Origin: Gnetum montanum
Taxonomy: Eukaryota; Streptophyta; Gnetopsida; Gnetales; Gnetaceae
Assembly: GCA_015680685.1 (NCBI GenBank)
Contig: MNCI01009030.1
Location: 52,511 to 116,510, forward strand
Direction of reading: 5' to 3'
DNA: 64,000 bases
This document shows, piece by piece, positions 23,941-36,281 of the stretch. The notes below the pieces were generated by a model, which was given only the letters and a program-made list of their open reading frames with translations, had not been told where the DNA came from and made no database searches. A program made the translations under genes and the position numbers. Positions within the stretch are counted from its first letter, which is position 1. Each line of letters opens with the position of its first letter.

Positions 23941-24372
23941 ATCATATGCCTCACTAAGAGTTAAACCATACACTTGCACTTTACTAACTCAAAGCAAGAA
24001 GACAATAATCATGAACCTACTATCAACTTCTAGCATACTTACATTGTTCATCCATGCATTACAATCTGGTCGCATGCATGCACTCATGACTTGTATGGTG
24101 GAGTGTTAAGATACCCTACTACTCATCAACTGGTAAATCTAGCAAGTATGGAGGAGGTATATTAGTTGGTATTGAAAGTAGAGAAAAATTTGCCAAAAAA
24201 AAAAAGCAAAGTAATTCTAAGTAAGAAAAGTTAGTCAAGGGAAAGTAGAGTATCCACCAACCATGATAAAGCATCACCACATGGTGAAAGAATAAAAGCC
24301 CAACAAGAAGAATGCTTTTCACATATCAACTATAGAAGAGTTGACTATGGTTTCAATGATGAGAGAGGAGCA

Positions 24373-25390
24373 TATAGTTATGTTAATCATGTTAGTAACA
24401 AAAGCAATGCATAAGGCAATTTGTAGTTTTCTAACTCATGTTATCACTTTAAAGAGATTGACTAAAAATCTATATAAATTGTCTAGCAAGGACTAGGGCT
24501 TAAACTTATCACACTTCACCACCAACCGCCAACCAGCTAAATGATGTGACAAGCTACTTATGAGTAAAGGCATTAGTGAAGGCTTAATGAGAAAAATGTA
24601 CAACCACATAGATTTATACATAGATGATGTTAAAATATATTATCATGAAGGCCACTTCAAAATCAAACTTGGATAAGAGGAGGGGTTTTCTAATAGTTAA
24701 TATTAGGTGTAATAATAAAAATAGTGCAACCTATTTTTGATAATATTACTTTGGATAATCTAGTTTCTAGATTTATAGTTGAGGAACTATAGTTATCTAC
24801 CCATTCGTATTCAAAACTATAGATAACTAGTTGGTTGGATCAAAGTGTCAATCATTAAATCATACAATAATATCTGGTTAGTTTTTGAGTGGGAACTTTT
24901 TTTTATCATTCCCATGGTTTCTTACCATATCATTTTAGTCAAACCATGGAAATATTATCAAACATGCCCTTATTGATTCATAGTGTAACATTGTCATTGT
25001 GAGGAAGGATAAATTGAGTTTTCACTTACATAGTGACAAGTCTAAGAAGATGGTAATCAATCAACGACCACTAATGAAAATGATTTATGTGGTAAAAAGA
25101 TAAAAGATGGTTCAAACTATCAAATAGAGGAGGCATATGTTATTTCAGTGACATTGAGTTCAAATCTGAAAGTTGGATAGACATAGCCATAATATTAGAA
25201 GTAGTTGTTGTAGTTGGAAAATATAACAATAGATGATTGTGAGAAGGATTATCACCAAACATGTTAATGAGATAAGTGAAATAGTTATTGATGAAAGATA
25301 ATTATAACAAGGTAGTAGATGTTATTAACCATTAGAATAGGCTAGTTAGTGAGATTATTGTATAGGAGTTAAAGGCTAAAATTTTGAATT
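24373..25390. other. Spacer between copy A and the LTR array, nothing recognised
   Basis: AT-rich and without a supported open frame, RNA gene or repeat boundary. It begins at the right breakpoint of the segmental duplication. Confidence 0.5.
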
Positions 25391-28300
25391 TGTGGAATTT
25401 TAAGTGCAATAGAAGTTGATATAGATTATTTTCTTTTTCTTAGGAGAGATGTTTCAAAGACGTCTACTAATTCTAGAAAGACATTTTTAGAGTTTAAAGA
25501 CATCTTTTGATATTGGGAGAGATGTCTTGAAGATACAAGATGTTTATATAGATGTCTTCTAATTTTTCTTTAAAATTCAAGAGGTTGTAACTTTTTCATT
25601 TCTCAAAGTTTTGAGTTATTCTAGGGCTCGTTGGAAACCTTTTAAAAAGGTCTATCTATTTGTAAAATCTCAAATTAATTTGATGTCATTTCATTGGTTA
25701 GATATGGCTTGAAAAAATGCCTCTTATAAATAACTCTTGACCTTCTTAATATTGGTAAATTAATGAGTTCATGAAAGTTGTTACTTCTTTTGCTTAATTT
25801 GCTTAAGTTTTTTCTTTTTCTCAATTTGATCCTCCTTTTGTAAATAGAAGAAATAGTTGCTATTAGAGTAATTCATACTTCATGAATGCAACTTAAGTTA
25901 TATCATTAATATAGTAACAAGTTGTAAGTCACCTTACTCTTTTGTAAGGTTTATCAATTAACAATCCTTATGAATTTGTAAAGATTTAAAGTCATGTCAA
26001 GTAAAAGTAAGTTGCGCCTTTCAATATCGAATTAAAGTCTTGTTAGAGTTAGCTATAAAGTGTATTTGTGAAGAAGCAAATGTTGAAGTTCATCAATTAC
26101 TATTTGAAATAACTAATACAACCAAAAGATCATGAAATTTTAGGAACAACATTAAAGATATACATTTTATAACTTTAAGATTCATTGATTATTACAAAGT
26201 TCCAAAGAATTACCTAAAACTCTTTTGACCATAACTTATCTATTTCCCTTCATATGATCCTTATGTAGTACAATTTATCAACCTCCTCCTTATAGACATG
26301 GATTTGGACCATAATATACCTTTTGGAAACAAGTTTGCCTTGCCCATTCAATTTAAAGTATGGAATTTCATGCATCCTACTCTCTGACATTCCCTTGTTG
26401 AAAGGTTAATGGGAAGTATGATTGTCATTGGTCTTCATACTTCAACTAATTTCTAATCTTCTTGGTAATCATCTTAATGTTACAAATCCTCCTTTGTGCT
26501 TATGGTAGGCAATTTCTTCATGCTTTATGATCTTTTTTAAAGTGACCCTCCTTTTAACATTATGAACGTATTTTCTTGTTGATTTATATTTTTTAAAACT
26601 CTCCTTTATGCATTTTGGAAGTAATTCTTCATGCTTCATGAATTTTTAAGATTCCTTGCTTTTGTCATCATGGAGGTATTTTCTTTATGTTGCATGAATT
26701 TTTTGACCATTAGGTATTCAAGTTCTTGATTGTGGGAATTCTTCATCATCAAGATTATTTTCAACATTATATCATGAAATTAATCATCATCATGATTGTT
26801 TTCAACCTTGGTTCATCAAAATTTTCATCATCAAGATTGTTCCAACTTTAACTCATCCAATTCTTTAATTGTTTGATCGTGAACTAAAATTGGTGATTTG
26901 ATACCACTTTGTTAGAGTTTGAATACAACAGAAGCTAATATTAATTAGTTTCTTGTTTTTAGAAAAGATGACTTTTAATTCAAAGATGTCTATTAATTCT
27001 AAGAAGATGTGTTTAGGTATTAAGAGAGACATCTTAAAGATGTAAGACATCTATATAGATGTTTTTTTTATTTTTCTTCAAAATTTAGAAGATTCTAACT
27101 TCTTCATTACTAAGAATTTGAGGTTGATTTTAGGCTCGTTGAAAATCTCTTTAAAAGACCTATTCTCATGGAAAATTTTAAATCAATTGGATGCCATATC
27201 ACTAGTTAGATGTAATTTGGAAAAATACTTCTTAAAATTGACTCTTCATCTTCTTCATGTTGATAAATTAATGAGTTAATGAGAGATGTAATAAAATTGA
27301 TGAGAAGATAATGAATCTGTTGATGGTGAGCGATGATGAGAATGTTGATGTGAATAAAGTAGAGAGAATAATGAGAGTTATGAGATAGAGACAGGTAAAC
27401 AGAATTGATTTGAGTTTATGAGAATTGATTATCTAATTTATTAATTTTCAAAAATTTTAAAATACATAATAATCTAATGGTTTCTCATCAACAAAACCAT
27501 CCAATACTTCATTCATTAAAACTTCCCTCTACTGATTTCAATATTGTTCCTCATACAAATGGAAGAAATGACCTCTTATATAAATAGAATGGGAACATGA
27601 TACATCTTTTAGGGATAAGTTTGTCTTATTTGTTCATTTCACAATATGAAATTTTAAAAGGTTTTTGGGGCTAAAATCATTTACTTTTTCACATCAAATA
27701 ATAATATTTGGTTTTTTGGTAAAATAAACTTTTGAACTTCCTAGTCTAGTTTAGATAATATTAAAAAAATCCATAATGTTTTTCCTTAAAATGAGCAAAA
27801 ATCATTAATGCACTTTCCATGCATTTTACTTTCCAATAATCCCTTGCTTAGGGGATAATGGGAAGTGTAATCATTATTGATCTTCATTGTTTAACCAATA
27901 TTCAATCTTGTTAATCATCTTGATGTTACAGATGTTTCTTTATGCATATTGAAGGTAATTTCTTCATGCTTTATGAATTTTTAAATAGATCCTTTTTTTG
28001 ATATCATGGAAGTATATTTTGCGTGTTCAATAAAAGTTTTTGACAAATATTCCTTTATATATTTTGGAGGTAATTCTCTATGATTTATGAATTTTTAATA
28101 GTCCCTTCTTTTATTATTATGAAGATATTTTATCATGTTGCATTAATTATTTAACAGATCCACTTTTATGCATACAAGAGGTACTTTCTTCATTATTATT
28201 GGAATTCTTCATCATTAAGAATGTTTTCAACCTTGGCTTATCAAATTATTTATTTATCAAGATTGTTTCCAACCTTGATTTATCAAATTCTTTAATTATT

Positions 28301-29260
28301 TGGTCCCAAATTGAAACTGGTATTCCAATACCACTTTGTTGGATTTTAAGTATAACAGAAATTGATCTTGATTATTTTCTTGCTCTTTAGAAAGATGTCT
28401 ACTAACTTTGGAAAGATATCTTCAAAGTTGAAATATATCTTTTGATATTAAGAGGGACTTCTTGTAGACATCTTGAAGATGCAAGATTTCTATATAGACA
28501 TTTTTACACTTTTTTTACAAATTTTGAGAGGCTATAACGTTTTCACTAATACACATTTTGACTTGACCTTGGGCTTGTTGGAAAGCTCTTGAAAGGTTCT
28601 ATCTATTAATAAAATTTTAAATTAATTGGATGTCATTTGATTGGTTAAATTTGGCTTGAAAAGGTACCTCTTAAAAGTGACTCTTCACCCTCTTAATATT
28701 GACAAATTAATGAGTTCATGAGATATTTTAGGAAACTAATGAGAGGATAATGAGAGAATGAAACTAAAGATGGTGAGTGGTAATGAGAATGTTGATGTGA
28801 GTAAAGAGTAGAGAGAATCATGAGAGTTATGATAGAGAATGGTAAGAAGAAGCTATGAGAATGGATGATAATTGATAATTTAATTTGTAGACTTTAGAAA
28901 ATTTCTAGAATTCTTCAAATCATTTAATTATTCATTTAATCCTTCATTCATCAAAGCTTGCTCAGATTGGTTTCATCATTGTTCCTCCTTTTCTTCATTT
29001 TGTTCCTTCTTATGTAAATGGATTGGGCTATAATACATCTTTTTGGGATAGTTTGCCTAACCATTCATTTCAAAAATATATATTTTTAAAAGATATTTAG
29101 GCCAAAATCAATTACATCCACCCATCAAATATCAACATTTGATTTTTTTTAATAAAAGAAACTTTTTACTAAAAATCATAAAAAATTGCTATAAGGTTTC
29201 TACCTTCAAATGATAAAAAAATCATTCATTCATTTTGCTTGTGTGCACTATTTTGTGCCC
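25391..29260 (-). mobile_element. Tandem TRIM-like array: LTR-internal-LTR-internal-LTR
   Basis: Three diverged direct repeats of about 0.9-1 kb (25391-26389, 26910 to about 27838, 28337 to about 29260) alternate with two related non-coding segments of about 500 bp. Each LTR starts tgtt or tgtg plus ggattttaag-like sequence and contains the aagatgtct, agatgtctt and attaatgagtt blocks. On the minus strand TGGTATCAAATCACCA (about 26906-26891) and a poorer copy near 28333 sit at PBS position. A purine tract complementary to ttccctt (26390 on) sits at PPT position. No gag or pol is present. Ends of the last LTR are approximate. Confidence 0.7.
26910..27838 (-). repeat. Middle LTR of the tandem array
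   Basis: Starts tgttagagtttgaatacaac. It shares with the other two LTRs an ordered series of blocks (agatgtct repeats, ggctcgttg, aattggatg, gttgatgtgaataaag). The surrounding internal segments match each other, which defines the tandem period of about 1.4-1.5 kb. Confidence 0.65.
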
Positions 29261-29625
29261 TTCTTTCTAATAGACTTATGCTAACGATCCAAATTTGGTG
29301 GATATCTAGATACTATTGAAAGCCAATTGTTAAGATGCAAATAAATACAATTTTCTAGAAATTGGAAATGTTTGTTAATTTCAGGAAATCACAAAGGATT
29401 ATTAAATGGTTACAAAGCCTTCACACATATTTTTGAAGAAAATCGAAAACATCATTGATGTAATGCACCAAGCATATAGGATCAATAATTAATATTGTAG
29501 TTTATTTAAATGTGAGCCAAAGATTGGCAAAATAAAAAGATATGTTCTTCATTTTCTATACTTTATTTGCATAGTTTACAAATATGCTTTTATTTTGGTA
29601 AATTGATCTAAAGCCTTATCTCTAT
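29261..29625. other. Unassigned AT-rich stretch
   Basis: Lies between the LTR array and the RLP fragment. No open frame or repeat was recognised. Confidence 0.4.
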
Positions 29626-29915
29626 AAGGAGATGGTAAGAGCTAATTCTTGTTCTAATAATTTGTATTACTCTTGCATTGCCTTTGCCATAAGATCTGAG
29701 ATTGTCATTTCTGCTGCTTCTAAATAATTGATTATAATGCATACATATAAGGGCTTACGATAGAGATCTTTGCGTTGGAAACCAAGTATTGAGAGCGAAG
29801 GTAAGATTCAAGGATGAATGTGCGTGAGCCAGATTAAATGAAACAATAACAACAATTAAATGCAAGTGTGAATGCAAGACTAGAAAAAAGCAATCATTTT
29901 ATTGCATGTCTATTC
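29626..29915 (-). pseudogene. RLP-family 5' fragment (start codon plus upstream region)
   Basis: Matches the start region of both RLP genes: a minus-strand ATG at about 29715 is followed by codons like those of residues 1-17 of RLP-B (isdlm...qe-ykl), with one stop. Upstream, ttggaaaccaagtattgagag and the aaaaaagcaatcattt block match the 5' flank of RLP-A. Beyond the YKL codons the sequence departs from the RLP genes but matches the fragment at 63325-63498. It stops abruptly at the Gypsy reverse-transcriptase fragment. Confidence 0.8.
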
Positions 29916-30480
29916 AGTACTTGCTCAAGTCGGTCCAGGGCTTGCTCAAAGGTAGCTCCCTAAGTGGAAAAGTCATCCATAAAGACTTCAACACCACTAC
30001 TTATTTGCTGTTGAAGATGCTAAGGACCAAGTGTTGAAATGTTATGGGGGCATTGCATAGACCAAATGGCATCCTACAATATGCAAAAGTCCCCTCAGGA
30101 TTTGTGAATGTTGTCTTGGCCTGATCTTCTGACGCAATTTGGATTTGGTTATAACCACTATAACCATCTAAGAAACTATAATAACAATGCCTAGATATGG
30201 TGTCTAACACTTAATCTACAAATGGCAAAGGAAAATGATCCTTAAACATTTGCATATTCAACAACCTGAAGTTGATGCAAACTTGCGATTTACCATCCTT
30301 TTTTGATACAATTACGAGTGGGCTAACCCACTTACTATCCACGATTAGATAGATGAACCCACCTTGAGGAGTTTCTCTATCTTCTCCTGAACAATTTGCT
30401 TCAATTTGGGGTTTAGCTACCTCTGTGGTTGCCTTCTAGGCTTCATGGTCAGGTTGGTGTAGATGTGATGCTAGCATGTC
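29916..30480 (-). pseudogene. Gypsy-1 reverse transcriptase fragment
   Basis: Retains YSFLDGYSGYNQI, MPFGLCNAPITFQ and, beyond a stop, VFMDDFST with the catalytic Asp pair. It is in a different frame from the gag-protease part of the same copy. The 3' part of RT and everything after it is lost at the junction with the RLP fragment. Confidence 0.85.
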
Positions 30481-31085
30481 CTTGGATTGGTTCTTGTTAG
30501 CTTTGGATATGACTAAGCAAAGGCTGTTGACCATTTATTTACCACCTTCAACAGCTTTTCTTTATGTTCAAAAGCAAGTTTGGCATTAATTATGACTGGT
30601 TTACCATTTTAAAAAAATGCATACTCCATACTGACCGATAAAGTTTTTAGCTCTAAGGACTCTTGCCTAAAGTGACTAGGGATTTCCAACTCTTCCCAAT
30701 AGGTATCATCATCTTCATTAGAGAGTTGGGAATGAACTTGTTCAATTTTATCCATGCCTTCAACATATGCACATGTTAAGCTCTCAGTTGGCTTCATGCA
30801 TATTGTGCTGCTATCTGAATCAGCCATCAGCCACTGCGTACCCTCTTGCTTTGTGGTTGCTGCATATAGACACCTTTGAATGTTAATTTCTTGTGCACAT
30901 TGATTACATGCCTTAATCTTGTGCTCTTGATGGACCAAATCTTTTGCACGCGATTGCACCCATTATCGCTGTACACAATGCATAGAATACGCTTCTTCTC
31001 AATCTTTTCTAGCTCATTTTCCTTAGATATTTTGAGATATTTTCTAGCTCTTTTCTATACTCATTCATGCATCAATTGTGCTTAA

Positions 31086-31330
31086 CTAAGCCCTTCCCAT
31101 GATGATGGGAAAGTCACTTTTGCACTTGTCCACCTTGATCACTAGAAAATCAACAAGATAGGACCACCCACAAACTGTGGTCACAATGTCCTCTACTAAT
31201 CCTAGAGGGGCAGTAATTGACTGATCTGCTAATTCTAGACGAAGGTTGCTCTTCTTGAAAGGTGGTAGGTTCCAGGCCTTGTACATGTCATGGGAGATGA
31301 GATTAACTCTAGAACTAGAGTCAACAAGAG
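31086..31330 (-). pseudogene. Gypsy-1 aspartic protease fragment
   Basis: The segment that reads ALLDSGFGVNLIS in Gypsy-2 reads ALVDSSSRVNLIS here, so the Gly of the D-S-G active-site triad is replaced. The downstream part ends FPIIMGRA, as in Gypsy-2. This copy could not be catalytic even apart from its stops. Confidence 0.75.
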
Positions 31331-32078
31331 CTTTGCATGACTCATGTCTAGCGATCTATAGATAAATGAGTGGACTTCCTAGATCAGATCTTTTCATAGG
31401 AAGATTGCTAGCCTTGATCTAGTCAGAAATAGCATGGGTTAGCATTATAGTATGAATCCTAGGGGGCACTTGGTTTGAAGGGCACTCAAAGTTATTTCAT
31501 ATAGAGGATGAGGGTAATGGAGATGCAGGATGATAAGCCAAAGTAGGTTGTGAGGGCTAGAGAGGACTGCTGGATTGGAAGGAAGGCCTTTTCTTGATCA
31601 ATTATCTGGACCACTTGGTTGAAAAACTGGTTGTAAGTGTATCTGGACCACTTGGTTGAAAAACTGGTCGCTATGGAGGAATCTCACCCTATATAGATGG
31701 AGCAAGAGGTAATTGGGTTGAAGGTGGAGATGTAGGTGTAAAGAGATGTGGAGGATGATAAGGATATGGATATGGGTTTTTCCCTCAAATAGATGGTGAA
31801 TGTGTTTGGTGATACTCTAGAAGGTAATTGTGATGCTAGAATGATGTATGACTTGCAAAGCTTCTAGGGGAGATGGGCTACTGAACATAGTACTTGTATG
31901 GATTTGATTACCTATAAGGGTACTACTGCCTTGGCGGTGGCATTCCCCATGATTGTGGTTGGTACCACTGTTGGTATTGTTCATAAGGTTGTGGAGGAGT
32001 TCCACTTGGGTAGTAAGCTTGTTGTTGCTGGTGGAATTCCCTTGGGCTGCCTTAAGGGCAAGGCAATCATTTAGGAGC

Positions 32079-33907
32079 TTACCTATGTGCTAGGCGAGGA
32101 TTCCATGTGTTCACTCTAGACTCTTGTAAGTGTAACATCATAGGGAAACATCCCTTGGGATGTTCATATTGACAAATGTCACATTTAGTTTCATCGTTAG
32201 AGTTAGACTCCATAACTTCCTCTATCGTAGTAGCTTTGACCTTACCTCTTTGGTAGGCATGTTCAGCTTCTTTTCGCCTCCTACAATTTTGCTTCTTGGA
32301 TTCCTCAGCAATCTTCAAAGTAGTTTGAAAATTTTCATCCAAAGAATCCCATAACTTGTCAACCTTGGCCAAAATGTCAGAAATAGATTTTTGAATAGGT
32401 AAGGTCTTTCTATTCATCACTTCATCAAGTGGTGATTCCTCCTCATTACAAAATCAAACTTCTCGTTTTTTGATGGATGGGTCCCTATTATACTCTTTAG
32501 AAGTTTCCCTCTTTCATAGCTCATCTTCTTCTTTTGCTACCTACTCAATTAGCCTTTGGATTTGATGGGCTATTAGTTCAGACAATCTTCCATAGGCATA
32601 CATTAGAAGGGTTCTTCTAGTTTCTGCTCTAAGCCCATCTATGATGTGATGAAGTTATTCCCTCTAAGAATAACTGTGGGTAGGGTATTGGTGTAAGAGT
32701 GAATAATATCGATCCATGGTAGCATCCAAGGGTTCATGCGCTCCCTGTTTCTAGCCTTGGATTTGCCTTATCAGATTAGACACTTTGAAGTATGTCTAAT
32801 ATTTTTTATTGAATAGTTCTAACATAGTACTCCATTTGTGGATAGATTCTGGCTCTAAGGACCGATACCAACTTTCAGCTTCCTTGATGAGTGTCCTTGG
32901 GAAAAGTTTGAGTTTCTGCCACTCATTCTCTATGTTTTGTAAGGCACAAGCATCTTGAAAAGCTTGCAGATGTGTTTGCGGATCAGAGTTGTATTCCCCT
33001 TCAAATCTTGGAATATTGTTCATGTCTAGGCACTTGATCTGACTATCCTTCAAATACTTGGTTGGGATTTTTACTACCTCCACAATTTTGAGCATACTTG
33101 AGTTGCTAATAGAGGTTCATCAACATCACTGCATTGATGACGCCAATGATGGTTTCAGCCACCCCTTCGATTTTGATGGCCTTCATGGTCATTGTTATCT
33201 CGGTAATCACCTTCATCATGGTTGTTTCAATGATGGCTTCTATGAGAACTGTCAGATGAAGAGGAATGTTCAGAATTGGATGAAGAGGATGAAGAGGAAG
33301 GTGGACCACCATCGCCACCACAGTGTCCACCACCACTCTTATGTTTATTACGATCTCCATTCTTAAATCCCTTGTTGTTGCAATGTTTACTTGAGTCCCT
33401 AACTTGGTTGTTACTTTTTCCTAAACCTAATTTATGGATAGTGGATCATAGGTTTAGATTCACACCCTCGTCACTGGTATCAAGGGGTGGAGAATCTTCA
33501 TATTGAGAATCTTCAGTAGGAGGATCCTTAATGTTATCTTGAGTTAGTAGGAATAAAGGATTGGTGTAATGTTTCCCCTTTGTATCTTCATGGAGTTTCT
33601 CTTGACGTTGATCTTGCTTGCATTGTGTTTTAGTGGGATAGTAATTTTGAGTTTCATATCCATCCACAACGTATTCTTCATGAAGATCTGAGATTCCCAA
33701 CTTCTTAAGAGTTTTAAATAGCATCCCAGGCATAAATCGATCAGGGGGCAAGATGATGTTGCCCTTCATATCACACCATCTCATCTATTCATCTTGATGT
33801 AGGATGAAGGTGAAATTTAGCACAAACTCATTTGGATGAGTGTATACCATTTTGCATTGTTGTGGAACCAGTGGTTTGGTATCTTCGTGCTTGCGAGAAG
33901 AAGACAT
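32079..33907 (-). pseudogene. Gypsy-1 gag, fragmented
   Basis: The putative start is ATG 33907 in a MSSS-like context, as in Gypsy-2 at 62386. Open pieces are 33446-33784 (N-terminal region), 32796-33095 (retrotransposon gag core with FEGEYNSDPQTHLQAF and ESWYRSL) and 32079-32420 (C-terminal part with CDICQYEHPKGC). The first piece is in a different frame from the other two. Structural role in virus-like particles by family. Not functional here. Confidence 0.8.
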
Positions 33908-34043
33908 TTTGCAAAACCAAATAAAATTATTAGTGTGCTTTTATAACTCTATGTATAGTGGGAATGAGATTGACCTTGAGGTTCATACAACGATATTAAT
34001 GATATTCACTTAAACCTAAATAGTGCATGTTCCACAAACAAAG

Positions 34044-34061
34044 TCCCTGGTAGTGGAGCCA
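34044..34061 (-). other. Gypsy-1 primer-binding site
   Basis: TGGCTCCACTACCAGGGA on the minus strand, one base from the LTR. It differs from the Gypsy-2 version (TGGCGCCATTGTCGGGGA) at several positions. Confidence 0.65.
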
Positions 34062-34062
34062 A

Positions 34063-35040
34063 TGATGAGTGACGAGGTACCCCTATGCCCAACCATATGA
34101 ATCACAAAATGTTCACGTGTGATCCGGTCGAACTCCGTAGACTTTATCGTTTCTTGTGCACTAGTCCTTTAGGAAGTAAGTCTTGCCTTAAGGTCAATCA
34201 TTGTCTTTCCAATTACACTTATGATGTTCGTTGGTATGGTTAAGTGTAATTGAGGCATTTGATTTTTATCATTTTGTGTTTTATAAGTTAGTCCTCAAAT
34301 GTAGATAAAAGGAATTTGATTAACTAATCTAAATTAACTAATTAACTAGCATTTAACTAATTCTAACATAATCATCCAATCCCACTTTTCGTACACATCT
34401 TGAACCCACATATCCATTGCTGGGTGACCAAGCGCTACGCTACTAGGCATATTAGGCAATAACGCTACTGAGATTACCAAGTGAATACATGTTACGCTTG
34501 AAGCGGTTGTACTTATGTGTGTAATCTATCTCACTCAATTAACTCATTAACGTAATAACTAGGAAATATTTAATAACTAATTGAAAGCATTTAATAAATA
34601 ATTGAAAATAGTAAATGCCTAAATAAAATAGCTAATATATCCAAAGTGCTACAAAGTTTATCAAAAAGCTCATTTTTATTGTCGCACACATTGTTATGCT
34701 CATGTACAACAATGCTCGAATAAAGATTTGTACACTCAATGACTCCTGCTGTAGGCACTCGAGGGAAAGAATTTTAACTTGTAACTTTGCTTGGCACTTG
34801 TAACTTGCCTCTGTTGGCTCCACAACTCTATGTTGGCATGACCTCTAATTTGAAAGTATAAATACCTTAGGTCAATTTCCCAAAGATCACCTCACAAGAC
34901 ATGCCCACTATTACAACGTGCCCTTTTAGGTCTTGTTACAACTTGTCCTTTTGGGTCTTATTACAATAAATACATCATTTATTACAAAATGACACCATCT
35001 TTGCTACAGAACAACTCCAATTAGGAATGGGGATATCACA
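34063..35040 (-). repeat. Gypsy-1 5' LTR
   Basis: 978 bp, reading TG...CA on the plus strand (tgatgagtgacg to ggatatcaca). Its left two-thirds match the LTR at 62520-63324 (gaggtacccctatg, ttgaagcggttgtac, caatgctcgaataaagat). The right third (U3 on the minus strand) is unrelated to that of Gypsy-2, lacks the GATATC dyads, and resembles 1625-1770 and 43750-43920. Confidence 0.75.
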
Positions 35041-35079
35041 AACTACCTCACTTAGTTTTCATTCATCCTCAAACATATC

Positions 35080-35808
35080 TGATGAGTGGCGAGGTACCCC
35101 TACACTCAACCATACGAATATGAGCGTTCATGCATGATTCGGTCAAACTCCGCATCCACAGATGGGCTAGTTGTGGTATTCAGATAGTTACTCGTTGATC
35201 ACAGTTTGCTGTCTTCCCACTTGGACTAGTATTTATGTTGTCACATATGGCTTAGTCTAGAGTGAGGTGTATGATGTGTTTCTAAACTAGTGCTACTCTT
35301 AGAGGCAATGGAAAATAACTTTAATTGAACTGAGGAGAGAGAGAGAGAATCTAACTATGAGGAAATAGGAGGAGAGAATTTAAGCTAGCCTAAGTGCGAT
35401 GAGTATCCATTCCTTAATCATCCATATACATCTTGGACCTCATGTACCACTACCATTGGGATTACCAACTGCATGTCCTAGGTATGCTACCAGGTTACTG
35501 ATGAGCAGCTAAGTATCCCTACGCCCAACCATACGAATACAAGCGTTCACGCGCAATCCGGTTGAACTCTGCAGATAGGCTAGTTGTGGTATCTAGATCA
35601 TTACACGTTGATGGCAGTTCGCTGTCTTCCCACCTGGACTAGTATTTGCTTTGTCATGTATGGTTTAGTCCAGAGTGAGACATATGATGTGATCCTAAAC
35701 TAATGGAGAATAATATTGATTAAACTAATGAGTAATAGGAAATGAGTCTAAGCTAGAATAAGTGCGATGAGTATCCATTCCTTAATCATCCATACACATC
35801 TTGGACCT
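35080..35808. repeat. Tandem truncated LTR ends beside the assembly gap
   Basis: Two units start tgatgagyrg at 35080 and 35499 (period about 419 bp). Both continue through ccctacrcycaaccatacgaata, ctagttgtggtat, gctgtcttcccac and agtgcgatgagtatccattcc. They resemble the R/U5 start of the Gypsy LTRs and lack the rest. The second unit runs into the run of N at the same internal point (cacatcttggacct), so further units may be hidden in the gap. Confidence 0.75.
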
Positions 35809-36281
35809 NNNNNNNNNNNNNNNNNNNNNNNNNNNNNNNNNNNNNNNNNNNNNNNNNNNNNNNNNNNNNNNNNNNNNNNNNNNNNNNNNNNNNNNNNNNN
35901 NNNNNNNNNNNNNNNNNNNNNNNNNNNNNNNNNNNNNNNNNNNNNNNNNNNNNNNNNNNNNNNNNNNNNNNNNNNNNNNNNNNNNNNNNNNNNNNNNNNN
36001 NNNNNNNNNNNNNNNNNNNNNNNNNNNNNNNNNNNNNNNNNNNNNNNNNNNNNNNNNNNNNNNNNNNNNNNNNNNNNNNNNNNNNNNNNNNNNNNNNNNN
36101 NNNNNNNNNNNNNNNNNNNNNNNNNNNNNNNNNNNNNNNNNNNNNNNNNNNNNNNNNNNNNNNNNNNNNNNNNNNNNNNNNNNNNNNNNNNNNNNNNNNN
36201 NNNNNNNNNNNNNNNNNNNNNNNNNNNNNNNNNNNNNNNNNNNNNNNNNNNNNNNNNNNNNNNNNNNNNNNNNNNNNNNNN
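35809..36281. other. Assembly gap (473 N)
   Basis: Unresolved bases. Any open frame drawn across it is meaningless. Confidence 1.

Larger units (their letters stand above)
1..24372 (+). repeat. Segmental duplication, copy A (left edge outside window)
   Basis: The sequence from base 1 is collinear with 42073 onwards and stays so to 24372, where A continues tatagtt and B continues ctgcc after the shared gagaggagca. Two LINE insertions (2120-7766 and 15172-21100 plus one target-site copy) are present only here. Without them the unit is about 12.8 kb, against 12.7 kb for copy B. Differences between the copies are scattered substitutions and small indels. The left end is not visible, so the true length of the duplication is unknown. 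Confidence 0.95.
29916..35040 (-). mobile_element. Gypsy-1: 3'-truncated Athila/Tat-like Ty3-Gypsy element
   Basis: On the minus strand the order is LTR (35040-34063), PBS, gag, protease, then reverse transcriptase that stops within the catalytic domain at 29916. RNase H, integrase and 3' LTR are missing. The PBS (34061-34044, TGGCTCCACTACCAGGGA) is a mutated form of the aspartate-tRNA type seen in Gypsy-2. The RT shows FLDGYSGYNQIQI, a hallmark of the Athila/Tat clade. Many nonsense and frame changes are present, so it is a dead copy related to Gypsy-2. Confidence 0.88.

Noticed and set aside
33106-33366. His/Asp-rich plus-strand ORF
   Set aside because: Antisense shadow of the charged gag linker of Gypsy-1. 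The equivalent in Gypsy-2 is not open on that strand.
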